Below, one piece after another: positions 35,046 to 44,937 of a stretch of 64,000 bases of DNA. This DNA comes from Eubacteriales bacterium (GTDB taxonomy: Bacteria > Bacillota > Clostridia > Lachnospirales > Lachnospiraceae), in contig JAUNGM010000002.1 of NCBI GenBank assembly GCA_030524545.1, forward strand, positions 1-64,000, read 5' to 3'. Position 1 is the first letter of the stretch, and the number at the start of each line of letters is the position of its first letter. The translations under genes and the position numbers were made by a program. Under the pieces are notes generated by a model. The model searched no databases, was not told the DNA's origin, and saw only the letters and a list, made by a program, of their open reading frames with translations.

Positions 35046-35972
35046 ATGTGGAACTATGAATATATCGTACCGGAGAATAAAAAAGTGCGTGTGATCGTAC
35101 ATACGGACTGTAAAAATGAAGCAGATGACCAGTTTGCAGTTGCCCATCATCTGATGACGCCGAGATTTGATGTAAAAGGCCTTGTGGCAGGACACTTCTG
35201 GAAAAATCCGCAGGAATACGGAGAACTGGGTACCGCAAAGGCAAGCTATGACGAGATTATCAAGGTCATGGATCTGATGGGATTAAAGGACAAATACCCG
35301 GTAAAAATGGGAGCGCCGAGGGCATTGGAGGATGAGCAGACTCCGATTGACTCCGAAGGAGCACGTTTCATCATTGAAGAAGCAATGCGCGAGGATGACC
35401 GTCCTCTGTATATTGCCTGCCAGGGTGCTGTGACGGATGTGGCATCCGCACTGCTTATGAAGCCGGAAATTGCAGAGAGAATGACTGTGATCTGGATCGG
35501 AGGCGGCGACTACCCCAAGGGAGGATTTGAATTCAACCTGATGATGGATATTCATGCGGTAAATGTGATTTTTTCTTCCAAAGTTCCGGTATGGCAGGTT
35601 CCTATGAGCCTTTATAAGGTCATGGCAGTTTCACTTGCGGAGCTGCAGTTAAAGGTTCGTCCTTGCGGTGAGATCGGCAAATACCTGTTTGATCAGATGG
35701 TAGCCTTCAACCAGTATGCAGCCAAGTACAATATGGCATGGCCGCACGGAGAAATCTGGGGGCTGGGCGACCAGGGAACTATTGCTGTCCTGATGGAAGA
35801 GCTGGAAAAAGTCAGCTATGATCTGGTTCCTGCTCCAAGGATTGCGGAAGATATGACCTACATTCACGGACAGGACAACCGTGAGATCCGTGTTTACAAA
35901 TATCTGGATGCCAGACTGACCCTGGAAGACTTCTTTGCAAAGCTTGCCATTAATTACGGCGGCAAAAACTAA
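35046..35972 (+). CDS. nucleoside-hydrolase-like (Sde182/PF07632-type) protein
   Basis: A 308-residue cytoplasmic protein. VIVHTDCKNEADDQFA near residues 16-31 (D21, D27, D28) is a variant of the metal-binding aspartate cluster of nucleoside hydrolases, in the form seen in the Sde182/DUF1593 group linked to plant cell wall use. Being in a glycosidase operon, a base-specific nucleoside role is unlikely. A furanoside-cleaving role, for example on an apiofuranosyl bond, is a hypothesis. GGGAGG precedes the ATG. Confidence 0.7.
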   Translation: MWNYEYIVPENKKVRVIVHTDCKNEADDQFAVAHHLMTPRFDVKGLVAGHFWKNPQEYGELGTAKASYDEIIKVMDLMGLKDKYPVKMGAPRALEDEQTPIDSEGARFIIEEAMREDDRPLYIACQGAVTDVASALLMKPEIAERMTVIWIGGGDYPKGGFEFNLMMDIHAVNVIFSSKVPVWQVPMSLYKVMAVSLAELQLKVRPCGEIGKYLFDQMVAFNQYAAKYNMAWPHGEIWGLGDQGTIAVLMEELEKVSYDLVPAPRIAEDMTYIHGQDNREIRVYKYLDARLTLEDFFAKLAINYGGKN

Positions 35973-36003
35973 TCCGTAACAGGAACAGAACAGGGAGGAA
36001 GTT

Positions 36004-36933
36004 ATGAAAAACTATCTTGTTTTTGATGGAGGCGGAACCTTTACAAAGTATGCGCTGATGGATGAAAATGCGGTCATTCTGGAAAAGGACAAAGTACCGA
36101 CACCGGGCTTTGCAGACCATACAAAGGAAGATTATTATAAGGTGCTGGACGGAATCGTGGAGAAGTATAAAGACCAGATTTCCGGTATCGCCATCAGTAT
36201 GCCGGGAATGCTGGACAGCATCCGGGGCTATGCCATAACAGCCGGTTTTTTGAATTATCTGGCAAATTCCCCGGTTGCAGATGAGCTTTCCCTGCGTTAC
36301 GGTGTTCCGGTGACGATTGAAAATGACGGAAAGTGCGCAGCACTGGCAGAATTATGGAAGGGAAGCCTAAAGGGCTGTACCAATGGAGCAGTCGTTGTTC
36401 TGGGAACAGGCGTTGCAGGAGGGCTTGTCATTGACGGAAAGCTCTATCGCGGGACACGGTTTACTGCCGGGGAATACAGCTATACCTGTATTAATGACCG
36501 GAACAGAATGATCCTGGATTCCTACTGGGGATTGTGCGGCGGAGCTCAGGGACTTGCAAAAGCCGTGGCAAATTATACAGGAAAAAACTGGGAAGAATAT
36601 GACGGCATTGAGATCTTCCGTCTGGCAAATGCCGGAGATGAAGAGGTCTTAAAGGGATTGAAGGACTTTACGGATGCATTGAGTACGCAGATTTATAACC
36701 TGAATGTACTCCTTGACCTGGATGTGATCGCTATCGGAGGAGGCATCAGCCAGCAGCCGCTGCTTCATCAGTACCTGAAGGAGAGCCTGGAAGAGCTGAT
36801 CGTCAATCATCCGATCCGGATGATTGCACCCTATATTCCCACACCGAATATTACCAATTGCCGTTATTACAACGATGCAAACCTGATCGGGGCATTATAC
36901 CATTTTATGAAATTGAAAGGAGAGCTGGCATAA
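36004..36933 (+). CDS. ROK family sugar kinase, probably beta-glucoside kinase
   Basis: A 309-residue ROK kinase. The ATP loop is VFDGGGTFTKYALMD; the catalytic D is in IENDGKCAALAE; VVLGTGVAGGLVIDG follows. The usual ROK zinc cysteine cluster (CxCGxxGC) is missing. It touches the GH1 gene with no gap. ROK enzymes of the BglK type phosphorylate cellobiose-like glucosides at O6 so that a 6-phospho-beta-glucosidase can cut them, which suits a locus with a symporter instead of a PTS. Confidence 0.85.
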   Translation: MKNYLVFDGGGTFTKYALMDENAVILEKDKVPTPGFADHTKEDYYKVLDGIVEKYKDQISGIAISMPGMLDSIRGYAITAGFLNYLANSPVADELSLRYGVPVTIENDGKCAALAELWKGSLKGCTNGAVVVLGTGVAGGLVIDGKLYRGTRFTAGEYSYTCINDRNRMILDSYWGLCGGAQGLAKAVANYTGKNWEEYDGIEIFRLANAGDEEVLKGLKDFTDALSTQIYNLNVLLDLDVIAIGGGISQQPLLHQYLKESLEELIVNHPIRMIAPYIPTPNITNCRYYNDANLIGALYHFMKLKGELA

Positions 36934-38342
<1,409 letters not shown>

Positions 38343-38343
<1 letters not shown>

Positions 38344-38506
38344 GAAATACCCAAGGGAAGGGTATACCATGATGCGCTGAAAACACGCGCGGTAAGGAGG
38401 AAATACCCAAGGGTATACCATGATGCGCTGAGACCACGCGCAGTAAGGAGGAAATACCCAAGGGCATACCATGATGCGCTGAAAACACGCGCGATAAGGA
38501 GGAAAT
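38343..38506 (+). repeat. three tandem copies of the 51-bp ribosome-site repeat
   Basis: Units beginning GGAAATACCC start at 38343, 38399 and 38450, with the fourth partial start at 38501. Spacing is 56, 51 and 51 bp; the first copy has an extra AAGGG. Each holds an ATACCC/GGGTAT-type hairpin, a GCGC-TGAAAACAC-GCGC element and AAGGAGG. The last copy supplies the ribosome site of the next gene. Confidence 0.9.
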
Positions 38507-40078
38507 ATGGGAGAAGCAACGGTAAGTATTATTGAAAATATGGAACGGAGAACCGTAGATGCATTTGTAAAAAAGGCCGTGGAGCTGGATCATGAGCTTC
38601 TGGAAATAAATGTGAAGCCGGTTTCTCTGGTGCACATCGGAAGAGATGAGAACGGCAACGGAATTGCAGCATCCGGAGAAGCGATTGAGGAGATGCCGAA
38701 AAAGCGCCTGGCAAAAGGAGACAGCATATGCCTGGATTTTGGTGATCATCATGTCGGCTATGTGACCCTGAAGCTTGCTTCCGCAGGAAGTCCGCAGGAT
38801 GCACCGGCATTCTTAAGACTGAAATTTGCGGAAATTGCAAATGAGATTCTGGACGACTCTTCTACTTATGAAGGATGGATCAGCAAGGGCTGGATTCAGG
38901 AGGAGTTTATTCATATAGATGTACTTCCCTGCGAGCTGAAGCTGCCGAGACGTTATGCATTCCGTTATCTGGAAGTGTATGCAATCGACACTTCGCCGAA
39001 ATTCCAGGTGGTTGTTGAGGATGCAGCTCTTACGGCTGTGTCCGCAGTTTCCATGGAAGATGTAAAGCCGCTGGAGGGACTTCCGGAGGATCTTCAGAAA
39101 ATCGACCGTGCCAGCCTGAAGACTCTTCAGGACTGTATGCAGTACGTATTTGAGGACGGCCCCAAGCGTGACCGCCGTCTGTGGATCGGGGATCTTCGTC
39201 TTCAGGCAAAGGCAAATTATGCAACCTTTAAGAACTATGATCTGGTAAAACGGTGTATGTACCTGTTTGCCGGGCTTACCAGAGGCGACGGAAAGATCGG
39301 TGCCTGCCTGTTTACAGAGCCGGTTATGCAGGTAGATGACACCTTCCTGTGGGATTATTCCCTGTTTTTTGTTTCCATTCTGTATGATTATTATCAGGAA
39401 ACAAAGGATCTGGAAATCGTAAAAGAGCTGTGGCCGACTGCCTACTGCCAGATCAGGCTTGCCCTGGATGATATGAAGGACGGGGTGCTGGATACGGAGA
39501 AATTTGAGCTGCTTGCCTTTATTGACTGGAAAGAAGGCCTTGACCGTCAGGCTGCCGCGCAGGGCGTGTGGATCTACTGCCTGCGCCATGGCAAAATTCT
39601 GGCGGAATTGGTTGGTGATACAGAGGCTTTGGAGACAATTGAGAAGCTTCTGACAGAGGCTTTGGAAAATGCAGTTTCCCATTTCTGGGATGAGGAGCAG
39701 GGGTTCTTTGTAAGCGGAAGCAGACGTCAGGTTTCCTGGTCCAGCCAGGCGTGGATGGTGCTTGCAGATGTGTTTGATAAAGAAAAGAGCCGTAAGCTGA
39801 TGCTTCACCTTCTGGAAGAAAATCCGGAAGTAGGGGTAGCAACTCCCTATGCATATCACCATGTGATTGAAGCACTTCTTCATGTGGATGAAAAGGATAA
39901 GGCTCTGGAACTGATGCGTACCTACTGGGGCGGTATGATAGGGCTTGGAGCAGATACCTTCTGGGAGGCATTTGATCCGAAGGATACAAACGCATCCCCA
40001 TACGGAAACGCCCAGGTGAACAGCTTCTGCCACGCATGGAGCTGTACTCCGGCATGGCTTTTAAGAGAGTATTTTTAA
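38507..40078 (+). CDS. GH78-like (alpha-L-rhamnosidase-type) glycosidase
   Basis: A 523-residue cytoplasmic protein with an (alpha/alpha)6 catalytic domain. FEDGPKRDRRLWIGD near residue 220 corresponds to the GH78 catalytic-acid region and TFWEAFDP near the C-terminus to the general base region. It is shorter than most GH78 enzymes, with only a beta domain before the helical barrel. The substrate may be a rhamnoside or a related deoxysugar or pentoside. It ends the operon at a terminator. Confidence 0.75.
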   Translation: MGEATVSIIENMERRTVDAFVKKAVELDHELLEINVKPVSLVHIGRDENGNGIAASGEAIEEMPKKRLAKGDSICLDFGDHHVGYVTLKLASAGSPQDAPAFLRLKFAEIANEILDDSSTYEGWISKGWIQEEFIHIDVLPCELKLPRRYAFRYLEVYAIDTSPKFQVVVEDAALTAVSAVSMEDVKPLEGLPEDLQKIDRASLKTLQDCMQYVFEDGPKRDRRLWIGDLRLQAKANYATFKNYDLVKRCMYLFAGLTRGDGKIGACLFTEPVMQVDDTFLWDYSLFFVSILYDYYQETKDLEIVKELWPTAYCQIRLALDDMKDGVLDTEKFELLAFIDWKEGLDRQAAAQGVWIYCLRHGKILAELVGDTEALETIEKLLTEALENAVSHFWDEEQGFFVSGSRRQVSWSSQAWMVLADVFDKEKSRKLMLHLLEENPEVGVATPYAYHHVIEALLHVDEKDKALELMRTYWGGMIGLGADTFWEAFDPKDTNASPYGNAQVNSFCHAWSCTPAWLLREYF

Positions 40079-40103
40079 AAAAGACTTGCTTTATGCAGTA
40101 GAA

Positions 40104-40145
40104 AAGAGACATGAGCTTTTGAAAAGGGCTGTGTCTCTTTTTTTG
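40104..40145 (+). terminator. terminator of the glycosidase operon
   Basis: AAGAGACA (40104-40111) pairs with TGTCTCTT (40132-40139), extended inward, followed by a long T-run. Confidence 0.85.
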
Positions 40146-40306
40146 CCGAAAAGTATATTTGAAACTCCCTCAGATGTGGGCAGTAGATGTGGGAAATGAG
40201 AATTGTTACGGAATATACCGAAAAAGTAAAAAAACAGGTTCCATTTTCGTGTGGAATGTTATAAAATTAAAATAGATTTGTAATAGCAATAAAGGAGGAA
40301 ACACCA

Positions 40307-41422
40307 ATGAAAAATAAAGCGGCAGGAATCATACTTTGTCTGTCTATGACAGTAATGCTGGGGATTGGTTCACCGGCTGTTCTTATGGCTGCACAGATAG
40401 AAGATACAAAGACGGAAGAAACTAAGCCGGAGGAAACTAAGGAGGAAGAAACTAAGGAGGAAGAAGCCAAGCCTGAGGAAGAGAAAGAAGCCGGAGAAGA
40501 AAAAGTTCCGGAAGATGTGACGGTTACTCTTCAGACAGGAGATGTGGTTCTGAAGAATGAGACGGGTTATTTCTTTTTGAATGCAGAATATAAAAGAGCG
40601 GAGTCCAGGGTGGTGGAGGAAACTGCTGCGGGAACGGACGGCCAGGGAAGCGAACAGGTTGCGCAGACATGGGATCTGGTTCTGACAGAAGAGGAAGGGA
40701 CAGTTCATACATTTGAAGATGTCAGAACTGACAAATGGCTGGACCCGGTGATTACAGAAGCATTTGGGATTCTGTACATCCAATACAGGGATGAAGCAAA
40801 TCAGCAGCAGGAAGCGCTTGAGACTGCAGAGGAAAAGACTTTGGAGAAACCGGTTACGGTATATACGACCACAAATGTAAATGTCCGTGAAACTCCGGAT
40901 ACATCTTCCGCATCTTTGAAAGTAACAGCCAAAGGTGATGAGTGGAGCGTCGTAGCAGCTCTTCCGGGCTGGGTCAAAGTAGAAGGCGGCGGTGTAACCG
41001 GATATATTCATCATGAGTATGTGACAGAGGATAAAGATAATCTGGCAGGCCAGCAGAACGCACAGAACACATCCGAAGCTGCGGTTCAGGCAACCGTACA
41101 GCAGTCCCGGAATACTTATCAGGAGCCGGAGTATAATTATCAAGAACCGCAGTACAACAGCAACGAACCGGAGAGTAATGAACCGGCGAATAATGAGCCC
41201 GAGGGCAATGAACCGGTGAACAATGAACAGCCGACGCAACAGGAGCCGGAGACACCGTCTGAACCGGAGACACCATCCGAACCGGAGTCACCGTCTGACC
41301 CGGGAGATTCCGGAGAAGTCACTGAGATTAACAGAGAAACATTTGAAAATAGTGAAGGAGACGGACACGGCTATCATGAGATTACCTATTCTGACGGCAG
41401 TGTCGTTTATGAAGAATTCTAA
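40307..41422 (+). CDS. secreted SH3-domain protein with acidic repeats
   Basis: A 371-residue exported protein. Residues 1-28 are a signal peptide (GIILCLSMTVMLGIG). Then come acidic EETK/EEAKPEEE repeats (30-65), an unrecognised domain, a bacterial SH3 domain (TTTNVNVRETPDTSSASLKV) at about 185-240, and a Gln/Asn/Pro/Glu-rich stretch of NEPxxNEP and ETPSEP repeats (270-335). SH3b domains bind peptidoglycan, so a cell-wall role is likely. Strong AAAGGAGG; single-gene unit. Confidence 0.75.
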   Translation: MKNKAAGIILCLSMTVMLGIGSPAVLMAAQIEDTKTEETKPEETKEEETKEEEAKPEEEKEAGEEKVPEDVTVTLQTGDVVLKNETGYFFLNAEYKRAESRVVEETAAGTDGQGSEQVAQTWDLVLTEEEGTVHTFEDVRTDKWLDPVITEAFGILYIQYRDEANQQQEALETAEEKTLEKPVTVYTTTNVNVRETPDTSSASLKVTAKGDEWSVVAALPGWVKVEGGGVTGYIHHEYVTEDKDNLAGQQNAQNTSEAAVQATVQQSRNTYQEPEYNYQEPQYNSNEPESNEPANNEPEGNEPVNNEQPTQQEPETPSEPETPSEPESPSDPGDSGEVTEINRETFENSEGDGHGYHEITYSDGSVVYEEF

Positions 41423-41432
41423 TGTAAGTAAC

Positions 41433-41478
41433 AAACGGGCAGAAATCTGTGAACAGAAGCAGATTTCCGCCCGTTTTT
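41433..41478 (+). terminator. strong terminator after the SH3 protein gene
   Basis: A 17-bp stem with one bulge-free run, AAACGGGC...GCCCGTTT (41433-41449 with 41460-41476), followed by Ts. Confidence 0.9.
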
Positions 41479-41503
41479 GCTGTTTAGGGAGGACGGCATG
41501 ATT

Positions 41504-42964
41504 TTAGAGACAATCCTTTAATTTCCGTATGACATTTCTCAAATAAATAACGGTATCCTCTGCAGTGGATAGCATAGAATCATCCAGGCTTTCCGCATAA
41601 TCCAAAAAAGCAGACAGAAGTCCGGGTTCTTTTATAACCAGATAAATGTTCTGCTCTTTAATGTCCGTAAATAAAAGATAACCGGATGTGGTATTTATGC
41701 ATAAATGCAGATTCCCGGGAATCTGATCCAGAGGTTTTTTAAAGAGACGATAATCTCCGCGGGAACATTGCTCAGTTAGCGCTTCTAAAAGAAAAATCCG
41801 CTCTTCTATAGTGAGTGGACGGTATATTTCCTGAGGAATTTCCAAAATGCGGCCGGTCTGAGCAAAAGTGTCAATCCCCTGTCTGGTGTGATATAGGTGC
41901 GAATCCCTGTTGGAAAGTCTGCTTTGGCTTAAGGAAATATACTCCTGAAGCCGGGGAAGGATCGTTTCTCTTTCCGGAAGATCCGGAAGTATGGCATTTT
42001 CTAAAAGCCCGGGCGTAATAAAAGGAACCAGGCAGGGTTCCGGCTGTATGGCATAGCTGGGCATATCATTCCATCCCATATTCCCAAGGATCAGACATTC
42101 TTCCAATACGGAATCTACGGTATGAAATAATTGAAAACACTTATTAAGATATGTATGATAAAGCTCCCAGATCATCTGAACCGTGCGCGGTTCCGAGTAC
42201 AGGATACCGGTCTTATAATCCGAAGTGCATGTGATGGCACAGCTCTGTGTGAGAATCATACAGGGAAAGCCGTTGAAGCTGTTGTAATGCGAATGAATAT
42301 CATCATAAAAATAATAAGGATGATAGTTCAGCGCATGGATATACAGAGGCAAAATTTTTCTAAGATACAGCAGGTTGTAGATTTCCTGATTTTCTGTCAT
42401 CTGCTCAGAGTTGCTGAGACAGAGGATATGTTCAATATATAAATTCGAATTCGTTGAATTCAGACTGGCAAGCAGGCCAAAAAGAAAATCATAGTCCGGC
42501 TGCAGAAAAAGAGCAATCCTTCCATTTTCTTTATTGGATTCCGCGATGAGCATGCGGTGCAGATAATCATTGAGCTCAAGCTGGCTGGATAGGGCCATGC
42601 AGCCATGTGACGGTTCTTTGGCATCCTGATTGGAAAAAGAGATTTTGAGCGGTGGAGATGATAGGGTCCGGGAGGTATGTCTTGGAAAAGTTAAAAGAAA
42701 GTTTTCCACGCTTTTTCTTTTGTAATAGGTTGTGCGGCCAGTAACCGTAATCTGATAAGCAGTCTGGAATTTTTCGTATTCCGGGGGAGTCAAATGCATA
42801 AATTCGGCAATTCTGTCAACGATTTTTTTTGAGGGCGGATTTCGTTTTCCATTGATGATCTTATACATGGTGGAACGATCCATATTGCAGTACCTGACCA
42901 TAGAATAGACTTTGATGTCTTTGTCACGTATGTATTGGCTTAGTAAATCCGAAAATTCCGACAT
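41504..42964 (-). CDS. XRE-type helix-turn-helix regulator with large unknown C-terminal domain
   Basis: A 486-residue protein. The first 65 residues form a Cro/C1-like helix-turn-helix (YSMVRYCNMDRSTMYKIINGKRNPPSKKIVDRI, quoted in parts: STMYKIINGKR). The rest is not recognised; it is soluble, leucine-rich and has no enzymatic motif I can see. Upstream lie a 14-bp direct repeat at 21-bp spacing and a 13-bp tandem repeat, both candidate binding sites. GAGG ribosome site before the ATG at 42964. Confidence 0.65.
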   Translation of the reverse strand: MSEFSDLLSQYIRDKDIKVYSMVRYCNMDRSTMYKIINGKRNPPSKKIVDRIAEFMHLTPPEYEKFQTAYQITVTGRTTYYKRKSVENFLLTFPRHTSRTLSSPPLKISFSNQDAKEPSHGCMALSSQLELNDYLHRMLIAESNKENGRIALFLQPDYDFLFGLLASLNSTNSNLYIEHILCLSNSEQMTENQEIYNLLYLRKILPLYIHALNYHPYYFYDDIHSHYNSFNGFPCMILTQSCAITCTSDYKTGILYSEPRTVQMIWELYHTYLNKCFQLFHTVDSVLEECLILGNMGWNDMPSYAIQPEPCLVPFITPGLLENAILPDLPERETILPRLQEYISLSQSRLSNRDSHLYHTRQGIDTFAQTGRILEIPQEIYRPLTIEERIFLLEALTEQCSRGDYRLFKKPLDQIPGNLHLCINTTSGYLLFTDIKEQNIYLVIKEPGLLSAFLDYAESLDDSMLSTAEDTVIYLRNVIRKLKDCL

Positions 42965-42989
42965 ATTAAATTAAAACCTCACATTCTTT

Positions 42990-43024
42990 GGTGTACTTGC
43001 TTAGCTTTTGGGTGTACTTGCTTA
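42990..43024. repeat. 14-bp direct repeat at 21-bp spacing (candidate operator)
   Basis: GGTGTACTTGCTTA occurs at 42990-43003 and again, without mismatch, at 43011-43024. The 21-bp period is two helical turns, placing both copies on one face of the DNA about 25-60 bp upstream of the XRE gene start. Confidence 0.85.
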
Positions 43025-43093
43025 ATAATATCAGTATTTTGGAAGAAAATCCCAATTTTGTTAGCCCGAAAATGAGTAAATCAAAACAAAAAA

Positions 43094-43145
43094 CAGCCCA
43101 CAAAAGCAGCCCACAAAAGAAGCCCGCAAAATATGCCCACAAATA
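43094..43145. repeat. four tandem copies of a 13-bp repeat
   Basis: Copies start at 43094, 43107, 43120 and 43133: two are identical (CAGCCCACAAAAG) and two have two to four changes. They lie between the XRE gene and the NifX-like gene in a spacer with no other gene. Confidence 0.85.
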
Positions 43146-43283
43146 AGAACAGTAACATGAAACGTCCCATACGGACAGTTTTTGGAGAGTTGGCGCTTGC
43201 GAGATAAAGTATATAATGATATAATGGTTCAAATAGTCAGTGAAATGACAGATGACTGGATGAGAAAGGGGAAATGATTGAAT

Positions 43284-43694
43284 ATGAAGATTGCAGTAAC
43301 TTACGAAAACGGACAGGTATTCCAGCACTTCGGACATACCGAACAGTTTAAAATTTATACGGTAGAAGACGGTAAGGTAATTGCAGCAGAAGTTGTGGAT
43401 ACGAATGGAAGCGGGCACGGTGCACTTGCCGGTTTTCTGAAAGCACAGGGAGCAGACGCTCTGATCTGCGGAGGAATCGGAGGAGGAGCAAGAGTTGCTC
43501 TTGCACAGGCAGGGATTGAACTGTATCCTGGAGCAAGCGGAGATGCAGATGCGCAGGTCAATGCTTATCTTACAGGAAGCCTTGCTTATAACCCGGATAC
43601 CGTATGCAATCACCATCATCATGAAGGCGGACATGACTGTGCAAGCCACGGACACGATGGAAATCATGAGTGCGGCCATCACTGCGGAGAATAG
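43284..43694 (+). CDS. NifX/NifB-type (dinitrogenase Fe-Mo cofactor) domain protein
   Basis: A 136-residue protein. MKIAVTYENGQVFQHFGHTEQFKIY and the C-terminal GIELYPGASGDADAQV are typical of the NifB/NifX/NafY fold that carries iron-sulfur or cofactor precursors. No nif genes are present, so nitrogen fixation is not implied. The last 25 residues are His/Cys-rich (NHHHHEGGHDC, HECGHHC) and should bind metal. The ATG at 43284 is preferred to an upstream TTG. It is 2 bp from the radical SAM gene, so the two probably work together. Confidence 0.85.
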   Translation: MKIAVTYENGQVFQHFGHTEQFKIYTVEDGKVIAAEVVDTNGSGHGALAGFLKAQGADALICGGIGGGARVALAQAGIELYPGASGDADAQVNAYLTGSLAYNPDTVCNHHHHEGGHDCASHGHDGNHECGHHCGE

Positions 43695-43696
43695 AT

Positions 43697-44611
43697 ATGC
43701 AGCTGCAGAAGGCCCGTTCTTTATTAAAAGATTGTACGATGTGTCCGCGTGAATGCCATGCGGACCGCCTGGAAGACAAACGGGGATATTGCGGCATGAG
43801 CAGCACAGTTTTTGCTGCCCGTGCCGCTTTGCATATGTGGGAGGAACCGTGTATTTCCGGGGAAAAAGGCTCAGGAGCGGTATTCTTTTCCGGGTGCGGT
43901 CTTCGGTGCTGCTTCTGCCAGAACAGGGAAATTGCCATAGGAGACTGCGGAAAGGAGATTTCCATAGAGAGGCTTGCTGATATTTTTCTCGAATTGGAAC
44001 AGAAAGGAGCAGCGAATCTGAATCTGGTTACCGGTGCACATTATGTTCCGCAGATCCTTCTGGCTCTGGAAGATGCCCGAAGGAGAGGATGCATGCTTCC
44101 GGTTGTTTACAACTCCAGCGGTTATGAAAAGATAGAAACCCTTCAGATGCTGAAGGGATATGTAGATGTTTATCTGCCGGATCTGAAATATCTGGATCAG
44201 GATCTTGCGAAAATGTTTTCCCATGCACCGGATTATCCGGAAAAGGCAGCCGCGGCTATAGAGGAAATGGTAAATCAGACGGGATCCTGTGAGTTTCGTG
44301 CAGACGGCTACATAAAAAAGGGAACGATCGTCAGGCATCTGATTCTGCCGGGACATACCAGAAATTCCATCCGGGTTCTGGATTATCTGCATAAAACTTA
44401 CGGGGATAAAATTTATATCAGTATTATGAACCAGTATACACCTGTTTTTCATCAGGAAAAATACCCGGAACTGAACAGAAAGGTAACTGCCAGGGAATAT
44501 CAAAAAGTTTTGGATGCCGCAATGGAAATGGGTGTGGAAAATGGATTCTTTCAGGAAGGGGAGACTGCAAAGGAGAGCTTTATTCCTGCATTTGATTATG
44601 AAGGAATCTGA
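43697..44611 (+). CDS. radical SAM protein, PflA-like
   Basis: A 304-residue radical SAM enzyme. The cluster motif CGLRCCFCQN fits CX3CX2C near residue 72; an N-terminal cysteine set (CTMCPRECHADR...GYC) resembles the leading segment of PflA-like proteins of the AmmeMemoRadiSam neighbourhood. It starts 2 bp after the NifX-like gene, a pairing seen in anaerobes. It may activate a glycyl radical enzyme or modify a cofactor; the partner is unknown. The in-frame ATG at 43670 overlaps the previous gene and is less likely. Confidence 0.85.
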   Translation: MQLQKARSLLKDCTMCPRECHADRLEDKRGYCGMSSTVFAARAALHMWEEPCISGEKGSGAVFFSGCGLRCCFCQNREIAIGDCGKEISIERLADIFLELEQKGAANLNLVTGAHYVPQILLALEDARRRGCMLPVVYNSSGYEKIETLQMLKGYVDVYLPDLKYLDQDLAKMFSHAPDYPEKAAAAIEEMVNQTGSCEFRADGYIKKGTIVRHLILPGHTRNSIRVLDYLHKTYGDKIYISIMNQYTPVFHQEKYPELNRKVTAREYQKVLDAAMEMGVENGFFQEGETAKESFIPAFDYEGI

Positions 44612-44650
44612 AAATCCTCCATATCTAAAAATCCCCATAAATGGAAGGAG

Positions 44651-44670
44651 GCCGGTACTTTCGTACCGGC
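44651..44670 (+). terminator. hairpin after the radical SAM gene
   Basis: Perfect 8-bp stem GCCGGTAC/GTACCGGC (44651-44658 with 44663-44670) with a TTTC loop, no T-run. Confidence 0.5.
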
Positions 44671-44782
44671 GCGTATGAAAAAGAAAAATATTTTATAGAA
44701 AGCTGTTTGCTTTCTATGTGTTATACTATAAACAAGAATTGTGAAATTTGTGTGATAACCGTTTGAAGAAATTGTGAAAATC

Positions 44783-44834
44783 TTATAAATAACATTCGAA
44801 AAAGCAGCTTATAAGTAACAATCGAAAAAACAGC
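44783..44834 (+). repeat. 26-bp tandem repeat abutting a promoter
   Basis: Two adjacent 26-bp copies start at 44783 and 44809 and differ at three positions. The second ends right at the -35 of the next promoter, so it is a candidate activator or repressor site. Confidence 0.8.
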
Positions 44835-44863
44835 TTGACATTTTGGGCTTTAGGAAATATGAT
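44835..44863 (+). promoter_or_regulatory. promoter of the PPDK-like gene
   Basis: Consensus TTGACA (44835-44840) and TATGAT (44858-44863) are separated by 17 bp. Confidence 0.8.
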
Positions 44864-44877
44864 TTTATATAAGAACA

Positions 44878-44913
44878 AGGACGTTTTGCAGATAGCAGAG
44901 CGTCCTTTTTTTT
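44878..44913 (+). terminator. attenuator-type terminator in the leader of the PPDK-like gene
   Basis: AGGACG (44878-44883) pairs with CGTCCT (44901-44906) and is followed by eight Ts, between the promoter and the ribosome site (GGGAGG). Transcripts starting near 44870 would meet it at once. Confidence 0.75.
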
Positions 44914-44937
44914 CTTATTTATCAGGGAGGAATCGTA

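Noticed and set aside
38813..40033. 406-residue minus-strand frame opposite the GH78-like gene
   Set aside because: No motif or ribosome site and low-complexity character; shadow frame.
40267..41239. minus-strand frames opposite the SH3 protein gene
   Set aside because: Low-complexity mirror of its acidic repeats; the plus-strand gene has signal peptide, SH3 domain and ribosome site.
43094..43145. CRISPR array or plasmid iterons
   Set aside because: Units are 13 bp, directly contiguous, and there is no replication gene beside them.
43284..43694. nitrogen-fixation gene
   Set aside because: The NifX-like fold is common in non-fixing anaerobes and no nifHDK genes are present.
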